From Phoronis australis (Eukaryota; Phoronida; Phoronidae): a DNA stretch of 30,743 bases. A model generated the notes under the pieces. It had not been told where the DNA came from. It searched no databases and saw only the letters and a list, made by a program, of their open reading frames with translations. A program made the translations under genes and the position numbers. The stretch spans positions 175,972 through 206,714 of the forward strand of contig NMRA01000657.1 in the NCBI GenBank assembly GCA_002633005.1, written 5' to 3'. Below are positions 9,503-21,640 of this stretch, piece after piece (position 1 is the first letter of the stretch; each line of letters opens with the position of its first letter).

Positions 9503-12500
9503 ACGGCGAGCAGCAAGCTAAATTAACATGCGGTGTGCTATTATTTCAATGTCATTTCGTATACAATAACCACCAAAAGCCTTTGATGTTCCACTCTATT
9601 CTCAGGTTAGGGAGTGTTTATTTAATTGGATTGGAATCAAACTAGACGAAGTAATTCGTTGTTTTGCTGGCTTTAAGCAGTAGCAGAAGAGGAAGTGGTT
9701 CTAACGAAGATGCAATTACAGCTCATATCAACTAGTGTATTCCTATTTATTACAAATACGTTGATTTATTCGAATGTGTATAACAAAAGCAACAAGCGGG
9801 TGTTCTGTGATTGGAAGTAACCACCACACAAGAGTTACGCAACGGGAAAACTTTCAGTGTTCGTGCATCCTCATATGCAGATTGGCACATAAATCTCTTC
9901 TGAATATAAGTTGGTTGAAAAATTGATGATTCCGGAGTTAAAAAGAGTTTGGAACGTTTCTGGTTCAACTTAATTTCAAATACATCACACGGTATTGTTT
10001 TTGATAATTCTTTCCTGGCAATGACGTTAAGAATACACAGTGAACGTCAAAATGTTAACACAAAAACATAAAATGATACTCTTCAAACAATCCATCAGAT
10101 ATTTTTACCAAAATAAACAGATTTTGAAAATTTGACTTTTTTCAAAATTCAGCCTGAAACATGAAATATACGTGTGCATACAATCGTGAAAATAGCGACA
10201 AAGTCCATGAAGTCCTTCTGATGGAATGCGGATTAAAGACCACAGAGACCTGCCTCCCGTTCAGTAACGCTAGGGCCTCACTAAACAGCAAGTCTTTGCG
10301 AGATTACCTGAGATATCGCCGTGTATTTTAAATGAGAACAAGTGACTTTGCTAAATTTTAGCTAGGTCGTAGTGTAGGTCCTAGCGTTTCTGAACGCACG
10401 CCCGAGTAGTTTCCACGTGGTTTTGATTTCATAAGTTCCGTCATTCCATGTCCCATTCATCGTCTTCCCTGAAACTTCCATTTTTCCCTTCCCACAAGCA
10501 ACAGTGATCATGAGATCAGTCACTGAGTTTGATAGGATAGGGACAAATCAAAGCATTGGATCGGACACTCTTTCGCCTATCATCCACCGACTCCTTTGTC
10601 ATGAGGTTTTAGTTTTGCGAGTATGCCAGGCTTTGTCAGCGGTTCACCAGCGAGGCTATAAAAGGCAAGGTAGTGACCATTTCCTTGAGCAGGGTGACTT
10701 TTGTGCAGGTAGGTATGGGGAGAATAGATTAAAGTCAATATTAGAGTTATGTGTGAGATCCCCTGGCATATCGCGCAACATTTGTGCACGAGTAACGTCT
10801 GACGAACAACTCTGATCATACATAAAGTAGGTGAACTCTCTCAAATCTTTTTTTGCTCGAAAAGTTGCATCCCTGTCGACACCAATAGCCTGACTGCGGT
10901 GTGAAGCTTTTTACAGGCCTCTCCCTCGCTTTTCATTTAAATGCACTGTTGCAAACATCTCCACAGAACAACTAAAACCCAGCTGGTAGCAAGGCGTCAT
11001 AGTTGGCATCGCCCATGACTTCTTCTTTCGAGTTGTCGTCGATGTCAACTGGTTCATGTATTTAGACGCTCTACCGACAAAATCGCTGCATGATAAAGAT
11101 ATCATTTCTTTGTTGGGGGTTTGACGAAAATTTTTACACAAGTGTACGATGGCATAGAAGTTAAAAAACAAGTCTTGCGTCAATTGAACATTGCAGTTGT
11201 TGTAGATTACTAGGAGTCAACGGTTACGAATCGGGGCCTGGAGACTAAGATTTGAGATTTCCCCTGCTTAGCCACACTGCATGCTATCCATCAACAATGA
11301 TTCAGTCAGTACTTTTTTGTAGTCTCTTACAATATAAATAAGTTAAAGGAGAATGCCACCCGATTTAATTAGTCTTTTTTGCCGTCTTAATCGGTCTATA
11401 TCCACATCGCCTCACACATGGTCGAGACCTTACCTTGCCAAGAGTTGTCGCGTTAACCTGTGAGGAAGGTGAGAAACGACGCTGGCGACGTCAGTAGTTC
11501 ATATGCAGAGTGAATGCCGCTATGTTGCAGCGCATCGTTCCCGCTTGTCCGAACTAAGCAGCTGCGAGGAAAGCGGGTAGATCGTTTTTTTTTACTTCCT
11601 ATAGAGTCCGAAATGCTTAGGAAGTGGTTCATGGTAGTGAGTGAAGAATGAAATGTACGCTGTAAATAGCAAGTACGAGACCGTGAAATATCTCGACTCC
11701 TTTTCTGTGGCCTGCAGACGTCAACAGTAGGAATCAGGTGCCGGCTTACCAAATAACCATACCTTCCGTTGTCTGGACTTGTTCACAGCGCCTCTCTAGT
11801 ACTTTTTCATCACTGTATTCCTGTTCGAATTGATAAAAACTTAACGATCTTCCTGCGAAGTCGGGACTGATGAGCTATAGCTCGTCCTAAGTCGGGATTG
11901 GGAGTTGCCATGTTGGCGTTTATTACTGAGCGTTCTGTTTCAAAATGAATTATTCTCAGCCTAACCAACTGAAACTAAAAGTCTGTCTCATTAGATGCAA
12001 TTTGTAATACCTTTGGAGTGTTTTTGAGTGCAAATGATTTGAGAAGCCAGCAATGAATAAATCACTGCGTTACCGGCTTTAGGTGTTATAAAACTAATTG
12101 ACGGGACACCGAGGCCGTGTGAGCTCATGCTAATTTAGTGTTTGCTGGCAGAAACTGCTGTGAAGCAACTTGAGGTCCATCCCACGGTCAGGTGTTAGGG
12201 GAATCTTTATTTACATTTACGGTACATTAATCAAATAATGATTGTCAATGTACAACTTCTGCCCTGACGGTGTTGTGGCCAAAGCGGAAGCCGAGTGAAT
12301 TCGCGGCACCCGACGAGTAAGTAGATTTGCAGTTTCGTGGCTAATTCACTAACATAATCACGTGCATATTACTTTGGCTCACTAATATAGTATTTTCTTG
12401 ACTGGAAGTTTAGGTTCCACTGAACTTTGGCTGTTTTATGTTCGTGATGTCTGATCAGGTTCCGGGATCGACAACTGACGAGTTAATCCCGGCCGGCCGG

Positions 12501-14100
12501 CCGCAACGGACCTGCATTATCGGGCTCCCAGCCACTGGCCAGGATAACAAGCGTTTTGTGTTTAGAACTCAAAAAATCGCAAGTCTAAACAACACAGATC
12601 TAGGTTCTTCTGTCTGTATCTCACGGAAAATACTTCGAAATTATCTCCGAACAGACCCCAAACTCCTGCAACGGCGGACCTTATAGGCCTGCCGAACTTT
12701 GTAGGCTACGGTGTGTCCAAATACCAATAAATCCGTAAGAGCGAAATAAAACAGCACGTTTTTATAAGAACTCTGTGTATTTTTAAGGATTTAACTTTGA
12801 AGTTTGATGATTTATTGGTGTTAAACGATGACTTCAAGCCGACACCAGTAACCTGTGTTGTGAACTGCTGAACAGACTTCGTGTGAAACCGATGACGTCA
12901 TTGGATAATTTCAACACCTCCGTCTGCCGTCAGGTGTTAGGTAACGCAACCGTACGTGTCGTTATGGAGTAGAACTACTCGATCTAAATTGATACAAATT
13001 AGGTTGTTTTTTGGGTGGCATGCTCCTTTAATTACTTAAAAACGACTCCATTGTAATGCGTGATCCTTAAAATGTAAGTATAGAAGCTCAATTTTATAGA
13101 ATAGTCAGTGAGACATTGCAGAATAACGAAGATTCTGTACGGAATGCACTGATTTGTAAAAAAACATAGATGAGACATTTTTTCTTCTTATGAACATAAA
13201 TGTTTTCAAATATTTTTTTACAACACGAGGGCCATTTCCGACTAGACTGGTGGTTGTATGATCATTTGCCGCACAATATAATAATAATAAATGTGAGTAG
13301 AATTGTTATACCCAATTTAATATTGTATCCAAATTGCTTAATCGGATGTGTCCAATAACGTGCAAAAAATTATTTATGAATGCAAAATTCTTACAAAAAC
13401 ATTGGCGACATGTTGCCGACAACGCCCAGTTTCATCGCAATTACAGTCACAATAGTGACGGAAATCGGAATTACAGGTTTGAAACATCAAAGTATTGGCT
13501 GAATAGTTTATTAGAATCCCGACGTTCGTTTTTGCAGACAACTATGATTGAACGTTAATTGATTCTTTCTTTTTTTGAAAATTCCTGTAATCTAATGTAA
13601 TTGGCTGATGAGGAAATGGAACCCCTAAAATTCAACTTGGGTTTCACGTAACATTCATAATTTTAGTTTGCAGTGAAGGAGGCTCCGTGCCTTTGAAACG
13701 TTTTTGGAGAAACTGATATTTTCGGTTGAACTAAAAATGATTCAGCGTTGAAATTCTGACACCCAGTTTTTGAAGCAAGGTTATTTAACTCTAATGAGTC
13801 AACGTATTCTTTCAATGGAATACGGTCTTCAAATCATAGTTTTTGTTGTTTTTAGAGAGCTTATTAAATACGGCGGTAATGGCGTTATAGTCATGCAATT
13901 GCAATGCTATTACAACTGAGCACAAAGTAATTAATAAGGCGACACCATTTCACGCTCAAGGATGCGCGAAACTGGAACGCTGACTACAAAAGTCATTTTA
14001 AGGTTATGTAGTTCCGTCAACCTTGAATTATCTACTAAGTCACAGAATCTAGCTCAGTAAATGTGCATATTTACTGAAAGTGTGGAATTAGATTTTAACT
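9503..14100. other. Long stretch without a recognisable gene
   Basis: About 4.6 kb with only short chance open frames. Small items seen: a direct repeat AAGTCGGGAYTG at 11858-11869 and 11889-11900 flanking the palindrome GAGCTATAGCTC; a GC-rich CCGGCCGGCCGGCCG run near 12489-12504; a shared GTCAGGTGTTAGG near 12185 and 12930; and a CRE palindrome TGACGTCA at 12893-12900. None amounts to a gene. Exons of a multi-exon gene too short for me to recognise cannot be excluded. Confidence 0.4.
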
Positions 14101-14111
14101 TAATGCGAATC

Positions 14112-14130
14112 CGTAACCACTTTGGTTACG
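14112..14130. repeat. Perfect 7-bp hairpin
   Basis: CGTAACC and GGTTACG are separated by ACTTT. It is isolated and has no T-run, so nothing suggests a terminator. It may mark the edge of the repeat copy that follows. Confidence 0.4.
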
Positions 14131-14159
14131 TGGTCATGTCTTTTTACTTAAGTGCAACA

Positions 14160-14500
14160 AAAAGATACATTCGTTCGTAGTTGAAACAGCGATCTCAACA
14201 ACATTGCCTAATTTTGATAGAAATAGATGTCCAAAAACTTTCAAATTTCTAAATGCTCATTTCGTTTTCATTTTATGCAATTTCTGTGTTGAATTTTACA
14301 CAAAAATCATAAAAGTCCCATTTTGATAGTCCTTTATGCAAAAACCGGGAATTTAATTTTAAAATAAATTTTTACAGGGTTTGGATAGTAGTCCGTAATG
14401 GATATACTATATGAAAATTTCGTATGAATACGTTCAGCCATTCCTGAGATGAAATGTTCCGAAGTTAGCAAAATGGATTTTTTCTAGAGTCCTAGGCCCA
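14160..14500 (+). repeat. Diverged repeat family 2, copy 1
   Basis: Shares ordered blocks with 17725-17965: TTTATGCA, AAGTCC followed by TTTTTTGATA-like sequence, a GGGAAT/GGAACATTTTAAAA block, TATGAAAATTTCGTATGAA versus CAGAGTTTCATGTGAA, GCCATTCCTGAGATGAAAT versus GCCATTTCTGAGATAGAAT, and TTCCGAAGTTAGC in both. It is old and non-coding. Confidence 0.55.
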
Positions 14501-15320
14501 AGATTTAGTTCCGTCTTTTCAATCGTTAGATGGCCTACTTAGATCACAGGTGACAATTCGAATCCAGGAAATGATGCGTTACAAAGGTGAATTAATTACA
14601 ATAGTCATTAGGTATAGAATTGATTCCTGTGTCAGTAAGTCTCAACAAGCAATATACTACAATGCATATTGTGAATACCATGACATTTCATCATTTTGCC
14701 TATACAAAAGTCAATTTCTTACTGGATGAAAACATTGGCTCATTCGAGGAACAGTTGTCGTACTTAGGAGATAACAGCCTCTGGGTTTTCAAAGTGATAT
14801 AAGTGGTTAGAATTCATGTTAATTGTGTAGTGTTCGCAACTCAGTTCTTCGAACTCTGCTTGAAAACAATGTACGGAGTGTACCTAAAAGTTTATGTTCT
14901 TTACACGCATCACCTTCGCTTACTCTACTTCTTAAAACTTTACTCCAAAATCGTCGTTTTTATATAAATATTTTACTGGCATAAGTAGAATTACAAATAG
15001 TATGATTAATGAATACGCATTCACCTACAAACACACACAAACACGCGTGTCAAACAGTTTTTTATATCAACGTGTCTTTCTTATCATTTTCTTAATTTTA
15101 CTGCAAAGACATGGTAACGTGACCCAATTAAGGGTGATTTGTAAAAATCTAAATCAAATTCTACAAGTTCTCTTCTTTCATAAAATATGTACTTATACTG
15201 AGTAACAATCTATAGTTGTGTAGCTTTTAGCTAAATACACACGTTAAATCTTAAACTTATTTATTCGTGTATTTGTATATTGGTTAAATACATGACACTT
15301 GTCGTTGTTAACTATCTTTT
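14500..15320. other. No recognisable gene
   Basis: A+T-rich. Two short open frames (14620-14802, 15002-15205) resemble no known family. The second is hydrophobic and low in complexity. Confidence 0.4.
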
Positions 15321-15324
15321 TTAC

Positions 15325-15577
15325 TAAAGCGAAAGTCCGCCCCGTTGCTCAGTGTAGTGTTGTTTATGTATGCCCTATGAACGAATTCCTTTGTTCAAAT
15401 GTCAAGCAATGTTACATTGGTCAAACGGTTTGCTGTCTTTCCCGTCGGTTATCTGTGCATCTTCAAAATGGCGCCATCCAACTACATTTTCTGCAGTGTC
15501 ATGAACGTAAAATTACCCGTCAAGAAATTGTGGAAAACATGTCAATTCGATACGTAAAGCACGATGTGCTCCTGTAA
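15325..15577 (+). pseudogene. GIY-YIG endonuclease relic of a retroelement
   Basis: The translated segment has a VVYVCP strand followed by CYIGQT, matching the paired GIY and YIG motifs of GIY-YIG nucleases. A downstream SRRLSVH supplies the usual Arg-rich helix. Next comes a Cys/His-bearing segment and ITRQEIVENMSI, resembling the C-terminal part seen in Penelope-like elements and some LINE-type polyproteins. Only the end of the protein is present. No reverse transcriptase is recognisable upstream, the frame has no good ATG, and it ends abruptly at TAA. I read it as a truncated, inactive copy. The following ~290 bp, up to AATAAA at 15864-15869, could be its 3' untranslated end. A single-domain host gene is a less likely alternative. 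Confidence 0.55.
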
Positions 15578-16028
15578 GTTTTGGAGTCCCTTTTGTTTAC
15601 ATTCGACAAGGCCTATTTGAATGCGCAAACAGTTGTCTGCATGACATTCCATCGGAGTATTTCACACATGTTGTGTCCCACTGTGTATGTTACTAGCTTT
15701 TGCTCCGACAATGAAGGTATTTCTGCGTCATTTTATTTCCACTTGTGAATGAACCAAGTATGTTTAGAAATATCGTGTGTCTTTTAATCACGTCTCTTGG
15801 TCACTTACTTTGCCAATGTTCTGTTGAGTGTCGAACTTTGTTCCGAGGATATGAACGGAATGGAATAAAGACAGTTAACAACGACAGGTGTCGTGCAGTG
15901 ACCAATTTTGCATAAAGGAAAACGCGCTACCCAAGTACAAGTTCAAGTATTTGTATATAGAACATTTTTAAGTGCTCTTAGTAAATAATTTTGTTGAAGC
16001 TGCTTTTCGCCTGTTTAGTTAACCACAT
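15578..16028. other. Probable 3' end of the retroelement relic
   Basis: No open frame of note. AATAAA at 15864-15869 follows the GIY-YIG fragment by 290 bp. A segment near 15701-15740 (CCGACAATGAAGG...) loosely recalls the CTGATGAAGG start of Penelope-type 3' ends, but conserved core bases are missing. Confidence 0.3.
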
Positions 16029-16280
16029 GCGTGCACCCAGCCTTTTAATAAGGGGGGCTCGATTTTTTGTCAAAGTGGACCTTTTGCTCACAGAAAAGCG
16101 GGAGGAGTAAAAAAAATAGAAAAAACGGGGTACCACCTTCAGGTCTGAGAACTGTGCGTCTGCGCCTTTTTAGTGGACTTTTGTCTCGTTTTCTTGGACT
16201 GTTTGTACCTCTGAGGCGGACCTTTTATACCCACTTCGCCAAATGGGGCCCCCCGAACGCCCCCCCCCCCTGGTGCGCGT
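16029..16280 (+). mobile_element. MITE family 1, copy 2
   Basis: Begins GCGTGCACCCAGCC and ends CTGGTGCGCGT, short inverted termini with a poly-C run just inside the right end. It is the longest copy. It aligns along its full length with the reverse complement of 19527-19753, including TGGACCTTTTGCT, GAACTGTGC, TCTGCG, GTCTCGTTTTCT and CCCACTTCGCCAAATGGGG. Confidence 0.85.
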
Positions 16281-17195
16281 ATGGCTAGCTAAGAACGAAA
16301 ACTGAATTAGGTCTTTTACTATCATACAATCGTAATATAATATTTCTTACCCCGTAATAGGGTTCAATTTTTGTTACCAACAAGAATCGGAATCTCCAAT
16401 TGCTCAAGGAAGCGCTTCAGATTTGATTGGCGTTGGACAACCCTAAAGTTGTCAGTTGGACGCGTGTACACAATCCCCGTGACTTGAGTTGTTAACGGAA
16501 ATAGAATCCAGTCACGGTAAGGAATATTATGAGATCAACTTTGTAAAAGTAAATGGCCTAATTCGATTTACGTTTACAAAGCTTGATTTTACCAATTGAG
16601 CGCACTTGGAAATCAATGGATTCACTGAGGTGGTCACAAAGACCTTTAACAAGTTGAAAAAAATAAATTGGTATCACGGTAATACAAAGGTGTCCGAGCA
16701 CAGGGTTCCGGATTTATAGACCCGACCCCTTTGGGATACAAGCCTGTGTAGCCAAGAGGTTGGTTCTCGTATTGGTGCCTTTGGTTTGGTACGTAAATGT
16801 TCGAGTTCTGTTGCGGTATGCAGGTCATTTGTTCGTATTCATGAGGTTGAATCAGTTCGCACGTACGTGAGGATGATTTTAGACCCGTCATGTGTCTGGT
16901 TCTCTTGATAACATTTCAGTAATTCCTCCACATCTAGCGACCTAGCAGTTTCAGATCATCTGCGGATACATCTACTGGCAACCGGATAAACAGGGCCTAT
17001 TTCGGTAGAAGAATAACCAAGGAGAACACACTTTCGTATTTAAGCCGTAACAAAATTGTAATAGTATGCAGCTGGAAACATTCTACGATTTTGTGAACAC
17101 GGCAAGTGGTAGAAACATCTCTCGTCAAATATTTCACAATAGAAGACACTTTTGTGTCTTCTCGATTTAGGGTTGTGTACGAGCCTAGAAAATGT
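16281..17195. other. No recognisable gene
   Basis: An 81-codon minus-strand open frame (16646-16891) resembles no family I recognise, and nothing around it suggests a gene. No other structure was noted. Confidence 0.4.
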
Positions 17196-17199
17196 CCAA

Positions 17200-17965
17200 A
17201 TTTCATAACACCATATCTGTGAAACGACCGATCAGATTCACACGAAACTTTCAGATACTATGCTTTATGCTCTGTCCTCCAGGAAGCCTTAGAAACTGTT
17301 TTTGAACTATTCTACTTTCACATGAGGGTTACCAAACTTTAGACTTTATGATTATCACGAAAACAATATTTCAGAGACCTGTAGAAGCGATTTTGAGATA
17401 ACGTCTTGAAGATTTGTGTCAAGTAAAATTTTATCATGTTATTGACACTATTATTTTACTAACAACTTACAGTTCTTCATATTTTTTACTTTGAGTAAAA
17501 TATAATTTTACTGAGCTAAGGGCCTTATCTAAAAAACTATAGAATTTAGCTTAGCAAAGGTATGGGATTTCTGAAAGTAGAAATTTAGTAGAATTTGATT
17601 CTTTACCCTATAAAAATCTGCCACAATGTAGGTCACGTGACGTTGATTTTTAGGAAAATTCAGCAGAAAAGAAAACTACATTCAAAGCAAAACAACAAGA
17701 TCAAAAGCAACACCAAAATTCCTATGTTATAGATGTTGAAGATGAAATCTCAAAAACGCTGTTACATTTTCCTAAATTATCGTTTCGTGTTCGTTTTATG
17801 CATAAAAATAATACAAGTCCTTTTTTGATACCTCTTCGGGGAAAACTGGAACATTTTAAAACAACTCTTAACAGCGTTTTGTAGAACAGTTAAAAAAGCA
17901 TAGTAGCAGAGTTTCATGTGAATCGGCCATTTCTGAGATAGAATATTCCGAAGTTAGCTACAATC
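17200..17965. repeat. Repeat family 2 element with inverted arms
   Basis: A left arm at about 17205-17275 (TATCTGTGAAACGACCGATC, then CACACGAAACTTTC and TACTATGCTTTA) is complementary to a right arm at about 17890-17960 (AAAAAAGCATAGTAG, GAGTTTCATGTGAATCGGCC, ATTTCTGAGATAGAATATTC). The right half (17725-17965) is also related to 14160-14500. It is probably an old non-autonomous DNA element of about 0.8 kb with no coding sequence. The outer limits are approximate. Confidence 0.5.
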
Positions 17966-19160
17966 GCACATTTTTATAGGGTTCTACGTATGTATGTTGA
18001 GTCCCTATATAACTTTATGACGCTATATGTGTCACCTTCACAGGCTCCAACGAAAAGTCAAATGTTTGTGTTTTTACTGACGTTCGCGTATTTATATTGC
18101 CAGCTCGCATATTTCAAAGGCTACGCCAAATGATCTTTGTGTTCATGGTCTGGGGTTTAACCACCCACCTAAAACTCAAAAGTAACTTTTGACATCTTTT
18201 GTTCAACTTAAGTGCGGATATGTAACTGTATTTGTTCTGCTCTCGAGTGCATGATTGTTTACGTCAGTGAATTTCAAATCAAACTCTTGATGACCCCAGT
18301 GTGAAAGCTTTAAACTTGAATCTAAACTCCAAGTCTCGAGTTTGCAACTCGAATCTAGGGGCCATCAAGTGCGATCTTCGGCGTAAACCACAACATACTC
18401 GAGCAGACAACCAAAGGCACTTATCGGAGGACGTAAGAAACAAAAACCAGGGAATGTAAAAAAACATTTGGAACTGGAGTTCGAATATTATACCTCCGTG
18501 TCGGTGTTCCTGTTCAGTGCTCTGCGGGATGGATTGTGGGCCGATGGTGTTGCGATGAAACCGCAGGCGCTGGTCAACGATTGAAACTACAGACGTTTCA
18601 GTGGAATTTGTCCACTTACCTGTTATATGGTGGTTGGTGTATCAGAACTAACACTTGACACTCGATGCCGACTCTGAAACGACAGTCCCTTCATTGTGAC
18701 AGTCAAGCGGCAAATCATGATCTCATTGTCAAGAGATATCCTGCCGAGTGGTTAATTCTTCTCCGTTTTTAAAAATCTCCGCACATTAACTGCGCCATTT
18801 ACGTATTGAAAAGGATCATAGTGAATTGCTTTAAATTACGTTAATGGTGTTTTGCTTTTTGCACTCTAAAGGCATATATTCATTTGCGTAAGGTTTCTTC
18901 CGCACTGCAATTAGGCCTACTGTACGGCTTTTGAAATGTTTTTTATGGTGTATGAAAATTCATTAGATTTAGTTTATCCGTTAAAGGGCTATAGTCGATT
19001 TTGCGACCGAATACGCATTTTTTGATAATTGTTACTTGCGCTTTCACGATTTCGTTACAAATCCCCATTCTCGTCGTTGATTGTCAGGAATTCGCTGGAA
19101 TCAATCCCGGTAACTTAATTGCCAGTTAAATGCGCTTAAAATACTTTGCATTTATAGGCT
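17966..19160. other. No recognisable gene
   Basis: Only a 62-codon chance open frame (18279-18467, minus). No repeats or RNA genes were recognised. Confidence 0.4.
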
Positions 19161-19162
19161 TT

Positions 19163-19216
19163 AGCTCCGACAGAAAAACGTTGGACTGCGATCGCTGGGG
19201 TTGTGGGTTCGATTCC
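19163..19216 (+). repeat. tRNA-derived SINE head (decayed)
   Basis: A box-A-like TAGCTCCGACAG is followed about 40 bases later by a good box B, GGGTTCGATTCC (19205-19216). Between them GTTGGACTGCGATCG resembles a tRNA anticodon arm, with GCG in the anticodon position. The T-arm can form four of five pairs, but the anticodon stem does not pair. I therefore call this a SINE head rather than a functional tRNA. Confidence 0.5.
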
Positions 19217-19526
19217 TAATGGGGTTATTAATGCTGTAGTTCTTAGTCGTCAAGGTCACATTAAAAGCGTTTCACGCAAGTGGTAATGTTTCATTTGTTT
19301 GAATCAATGATACATACTTTTAATCAATCCTCCATGTGTTTATTCTTAACTATTTTTATTTTATGAATCGTAGATTTAGTAAATTGTTCTCGAGCCAATA
19401 ATTTCCCATCGTCCTTTGTTGGATAATAGCGTCTACTGTCCGCCAACTTAAGTGGCTGATCATCAACACATGATCAAACCTTTTTTGGGTGACAAAGCTA
19501 TTTAGACTACTTACCTTTGTAACTTT

Positions 19527-19753
19527 GAGCCCCCCCCCCATTTGGCAAAGTGGGCAAAAAGGTCCATCCCAGAGAAACAAAAAGTCCGAGAAAACGAGAC
19601 GAAAGTGCTATAAAAAAGACGCAGATGCACAGTTCACAGTTGTGAATGTGGTACTCCGTTTTGTTTTTAGTCCTAGCGATTTTTTTGTCAGCAAAAGGTC
19701 CATATCAGCAGAAATTCGAGCCCCCTCCCCATTTTGAAGGCTGGGTGCGTGCA
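19527..19753 (-). mobile_element. MITE family 1, copy 3 (inverted)
   Basis: The reverse complement starts GCACGCACCCAGCC and aligns with 16029-16280 over its whole length. It ends at a poly-G/C run (GAGCCCCCCCCCCA on the plus strand) and lacks the far terminal repeat, so that end is truncated or collapsed. Open frames on both strands here are products of the repeat. Confidence 0.85.
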
Positions 19754-19997
19754 TCATATTAGTCTTCTGTCTTAACAGACAGAAATTAAATCGGAGCATA
19801 CAAACGACGCTTTCGCTACCTGTTGTGAATTCTTAAAACTAAGCTAAGCAGAACGTCTGTGAAATACGATTTCTTGGCCTTTACGCCGTAAATGGGGATT
19901 GATTTACATTTTGGATACAATGGGATCTCGTATGCTTGAGAAAACCTTCGTGCATTGCTGAAAAATGCTATTTCACATGACACAATGCTAGTAAGTT

Positions 19998-20339
19998 NNN
20001 NNNNNNNNNNNNNNNNNNNNNNNNNNNNNNNNNNNNNNNNNNNNNNNNNNNNNNNNNNNNNNNNNNNNNNNNNNNNNNNNNNNNNNNNNNNNNNNNNNNN
20101 NNNNNNNNNNNNNNNNNNNNNNNNNNNNNNNNNNNNNNNNNNNNNNNNNNNNNNNNNNNNNNNNNNNNNNNNNNNNNNNNNNNNNNNNNNNNNNNNNNNN
20201 NNNNNNNNNNNNNNNNNNNNNNNNNNNNNNNNNNNNNNNNNNNNNNNNNNNNNNNNNNNNNNNNNNNNNNNNNNNNNNNNNNNNNNNNNNNNNNNNNNNN
20301 NNNNNNNNNNNNNNNNNNNNNNNNNNNNNNNNNNNNNNN
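19998..20339. other. Assembly gap
   Basis: 342 unresolved bases. Open frames that appear to cross it are artefacts. The sequence on its two sides may not be spaced as shown. Confidence 0.99.
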
Positions 20340-20470
20340 GGCTTTCAGAAGATGTTTTCCATTTTTCGCTAGGACGTCTACTTTTCGAGTTATTTGAGAT
20401 TTTCTGATAACGCTGTTCCTTTGTTGAGCGCTCTTGCTGCATTGATGTTGGTTTATCTTCTATTGAACTA

Positions 20471-20798
20471 GACTGTAGCCTATTTCTTATTGATTTATGA
20501 CATCTAAGTTCGTCATATGAATGTTGTGATGTTGTTCATCATCGCCACCACCATCATCATATTCGTCATCATCGTCATCATCTTCGTCATCATCTCCGTC
20601 GTTTTCTTTTCCGTTAATTTCGCCAAGTGTCGCTCAAGACTGTAGCCTTTTTCTTACTGATTTCGGACTTCTACGTTCGTCATGTGTATGTTATTATTAC
20701 TTCTTTTGTTCATCCTCGCCACCATCGTCGTCATATTCGTCATCTTCGTCATCATCTTTATCGTCATCAATTTGGTTAATTTCGCCAAGTTCCGCTCC
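20471..20798. repeat. 167-bp tandem duplication with triplet repeat
   Basis: Two units (20471-20637 and 20638-20798). Each starts GACTGTAGCC, continues TTTCTTAYTGATTT, carries an interrupted TCA/TCG/TCT triplet run and ends AATTTCGCCAAG...CGCTC. The units have diverged mainly in the triplet tract. The triplet run could in principle encode Asp/Glu on the opposite strand, but no long frame supports that. Confidence 0.85.
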
Positions 20799-21289
20799 TC
20801 GGAGCGCTTTCATTTATTTTGTTACTCTTCCAGTGAACGTCACATACACTAAGGAGAATAAGTACCTTGGCTTTGATAACCGCCGCTTCCGGTGTCTTCG
20901 GCCATTTTCCACTATACAAAAAACAGCTGATTAGGCCAGTGCCTCGATTTCACTGTTTTCTTATCAGTGAAAAGATAACGTCAGGAGTCGATAACGACGC
21001 TAGAGCCGATATTTTTCTTACACTGTGGTCGGAATGTAGTTAATTTGTGTTACTTTGGCTTAAAAGCTTCTAGGCGAATATGGCGGCTAAATTATATAGT
21101 GCACAATGAAAGAGGCACGAGCTTTGATGTGGATACAATGCTACGCATCCTTGCATCATGTAACAATTGCAAGTGAGATTTTCCATTAAATGTCTCTTCG
21201 ATTATTAACAGCCATTGTGTGTTATTGTTTGCTTCGATTTATCAAATCCGAAAAAAAATATCTGCTTAATTTTAAATTTAGCCGTTTTT
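20799..21289. other. No recognisable gene
   Basis: No structure noted. Confidence 0.4.
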
Positions 21290-21640
21290 ATTCGCCAAAT
21301 CAGATCCAGTAATTTCAGTTTCAAGGCACATTATCATGAGCTAGAAATGTAAGTTTATGAGATCAGCTTCAACGCAGTCAAACGTTCTGCTGGCGGAACT
21401 AAACACCACTCGATAAATAGTAGAGCACGTGAAGCGCATTTAATTGGTAAAGTTACCGGCCTTCATTTCAGCAAATATCTGGCAGACAACGGCTAGAATT
21501 GTTGTTAAGATAGCAAAAATTCCACGGAATTAGTTGTTTCATAGTTTTGGTCGAAAGCTATTAACTTCCTACCCAATAAACAATCCCGAAATGCGTTTTC
21601 AGGCCGTAAAACCGATAACACCCCTTTAAACGTTTGTGGT
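21290..21640 (+). repeat. Repeat family 3, copy 1
   Basis: Shares ordered blocks with copies at 24600-24700, 24725-25055 and 25262-25455: GAGATCAGCTTCAACGC, ACGTTCTGCTGGCGGA, GGCCTTCATTTCAGCAAAT, TGGCAGACAACGGC, GGTCGAAAGCTATTAAC, ACCCAATAAACAATCCCGAA and TGCGTTTTCAGGCC. It is non-coding and its type is unknown. Confidence 0.65.

Noticed and set aside
10504-10815. 103-codon open frame
   Set aside because: Overlapped by equally long frames on the other strand, and no family is recognisable.
12185-12945. Shared GTCAGGTGTTAGG as possible LTR or target-site duplication
   Set aside because: Similarity stops after 13 bp on both sides, with no inverted ends or retroelement sequence between.
15701-15740. 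Hammerhead-like motif after the GIY-YIG relic
   Set aside because: Only GAAGG-type similarity; the conserved CTGATGA and GAAA core bases are missing.
19816-20442. Long open frames on both strands across 19.8-20.4 kb
   Set aside because: Most of their length is the run of unresolved bases.
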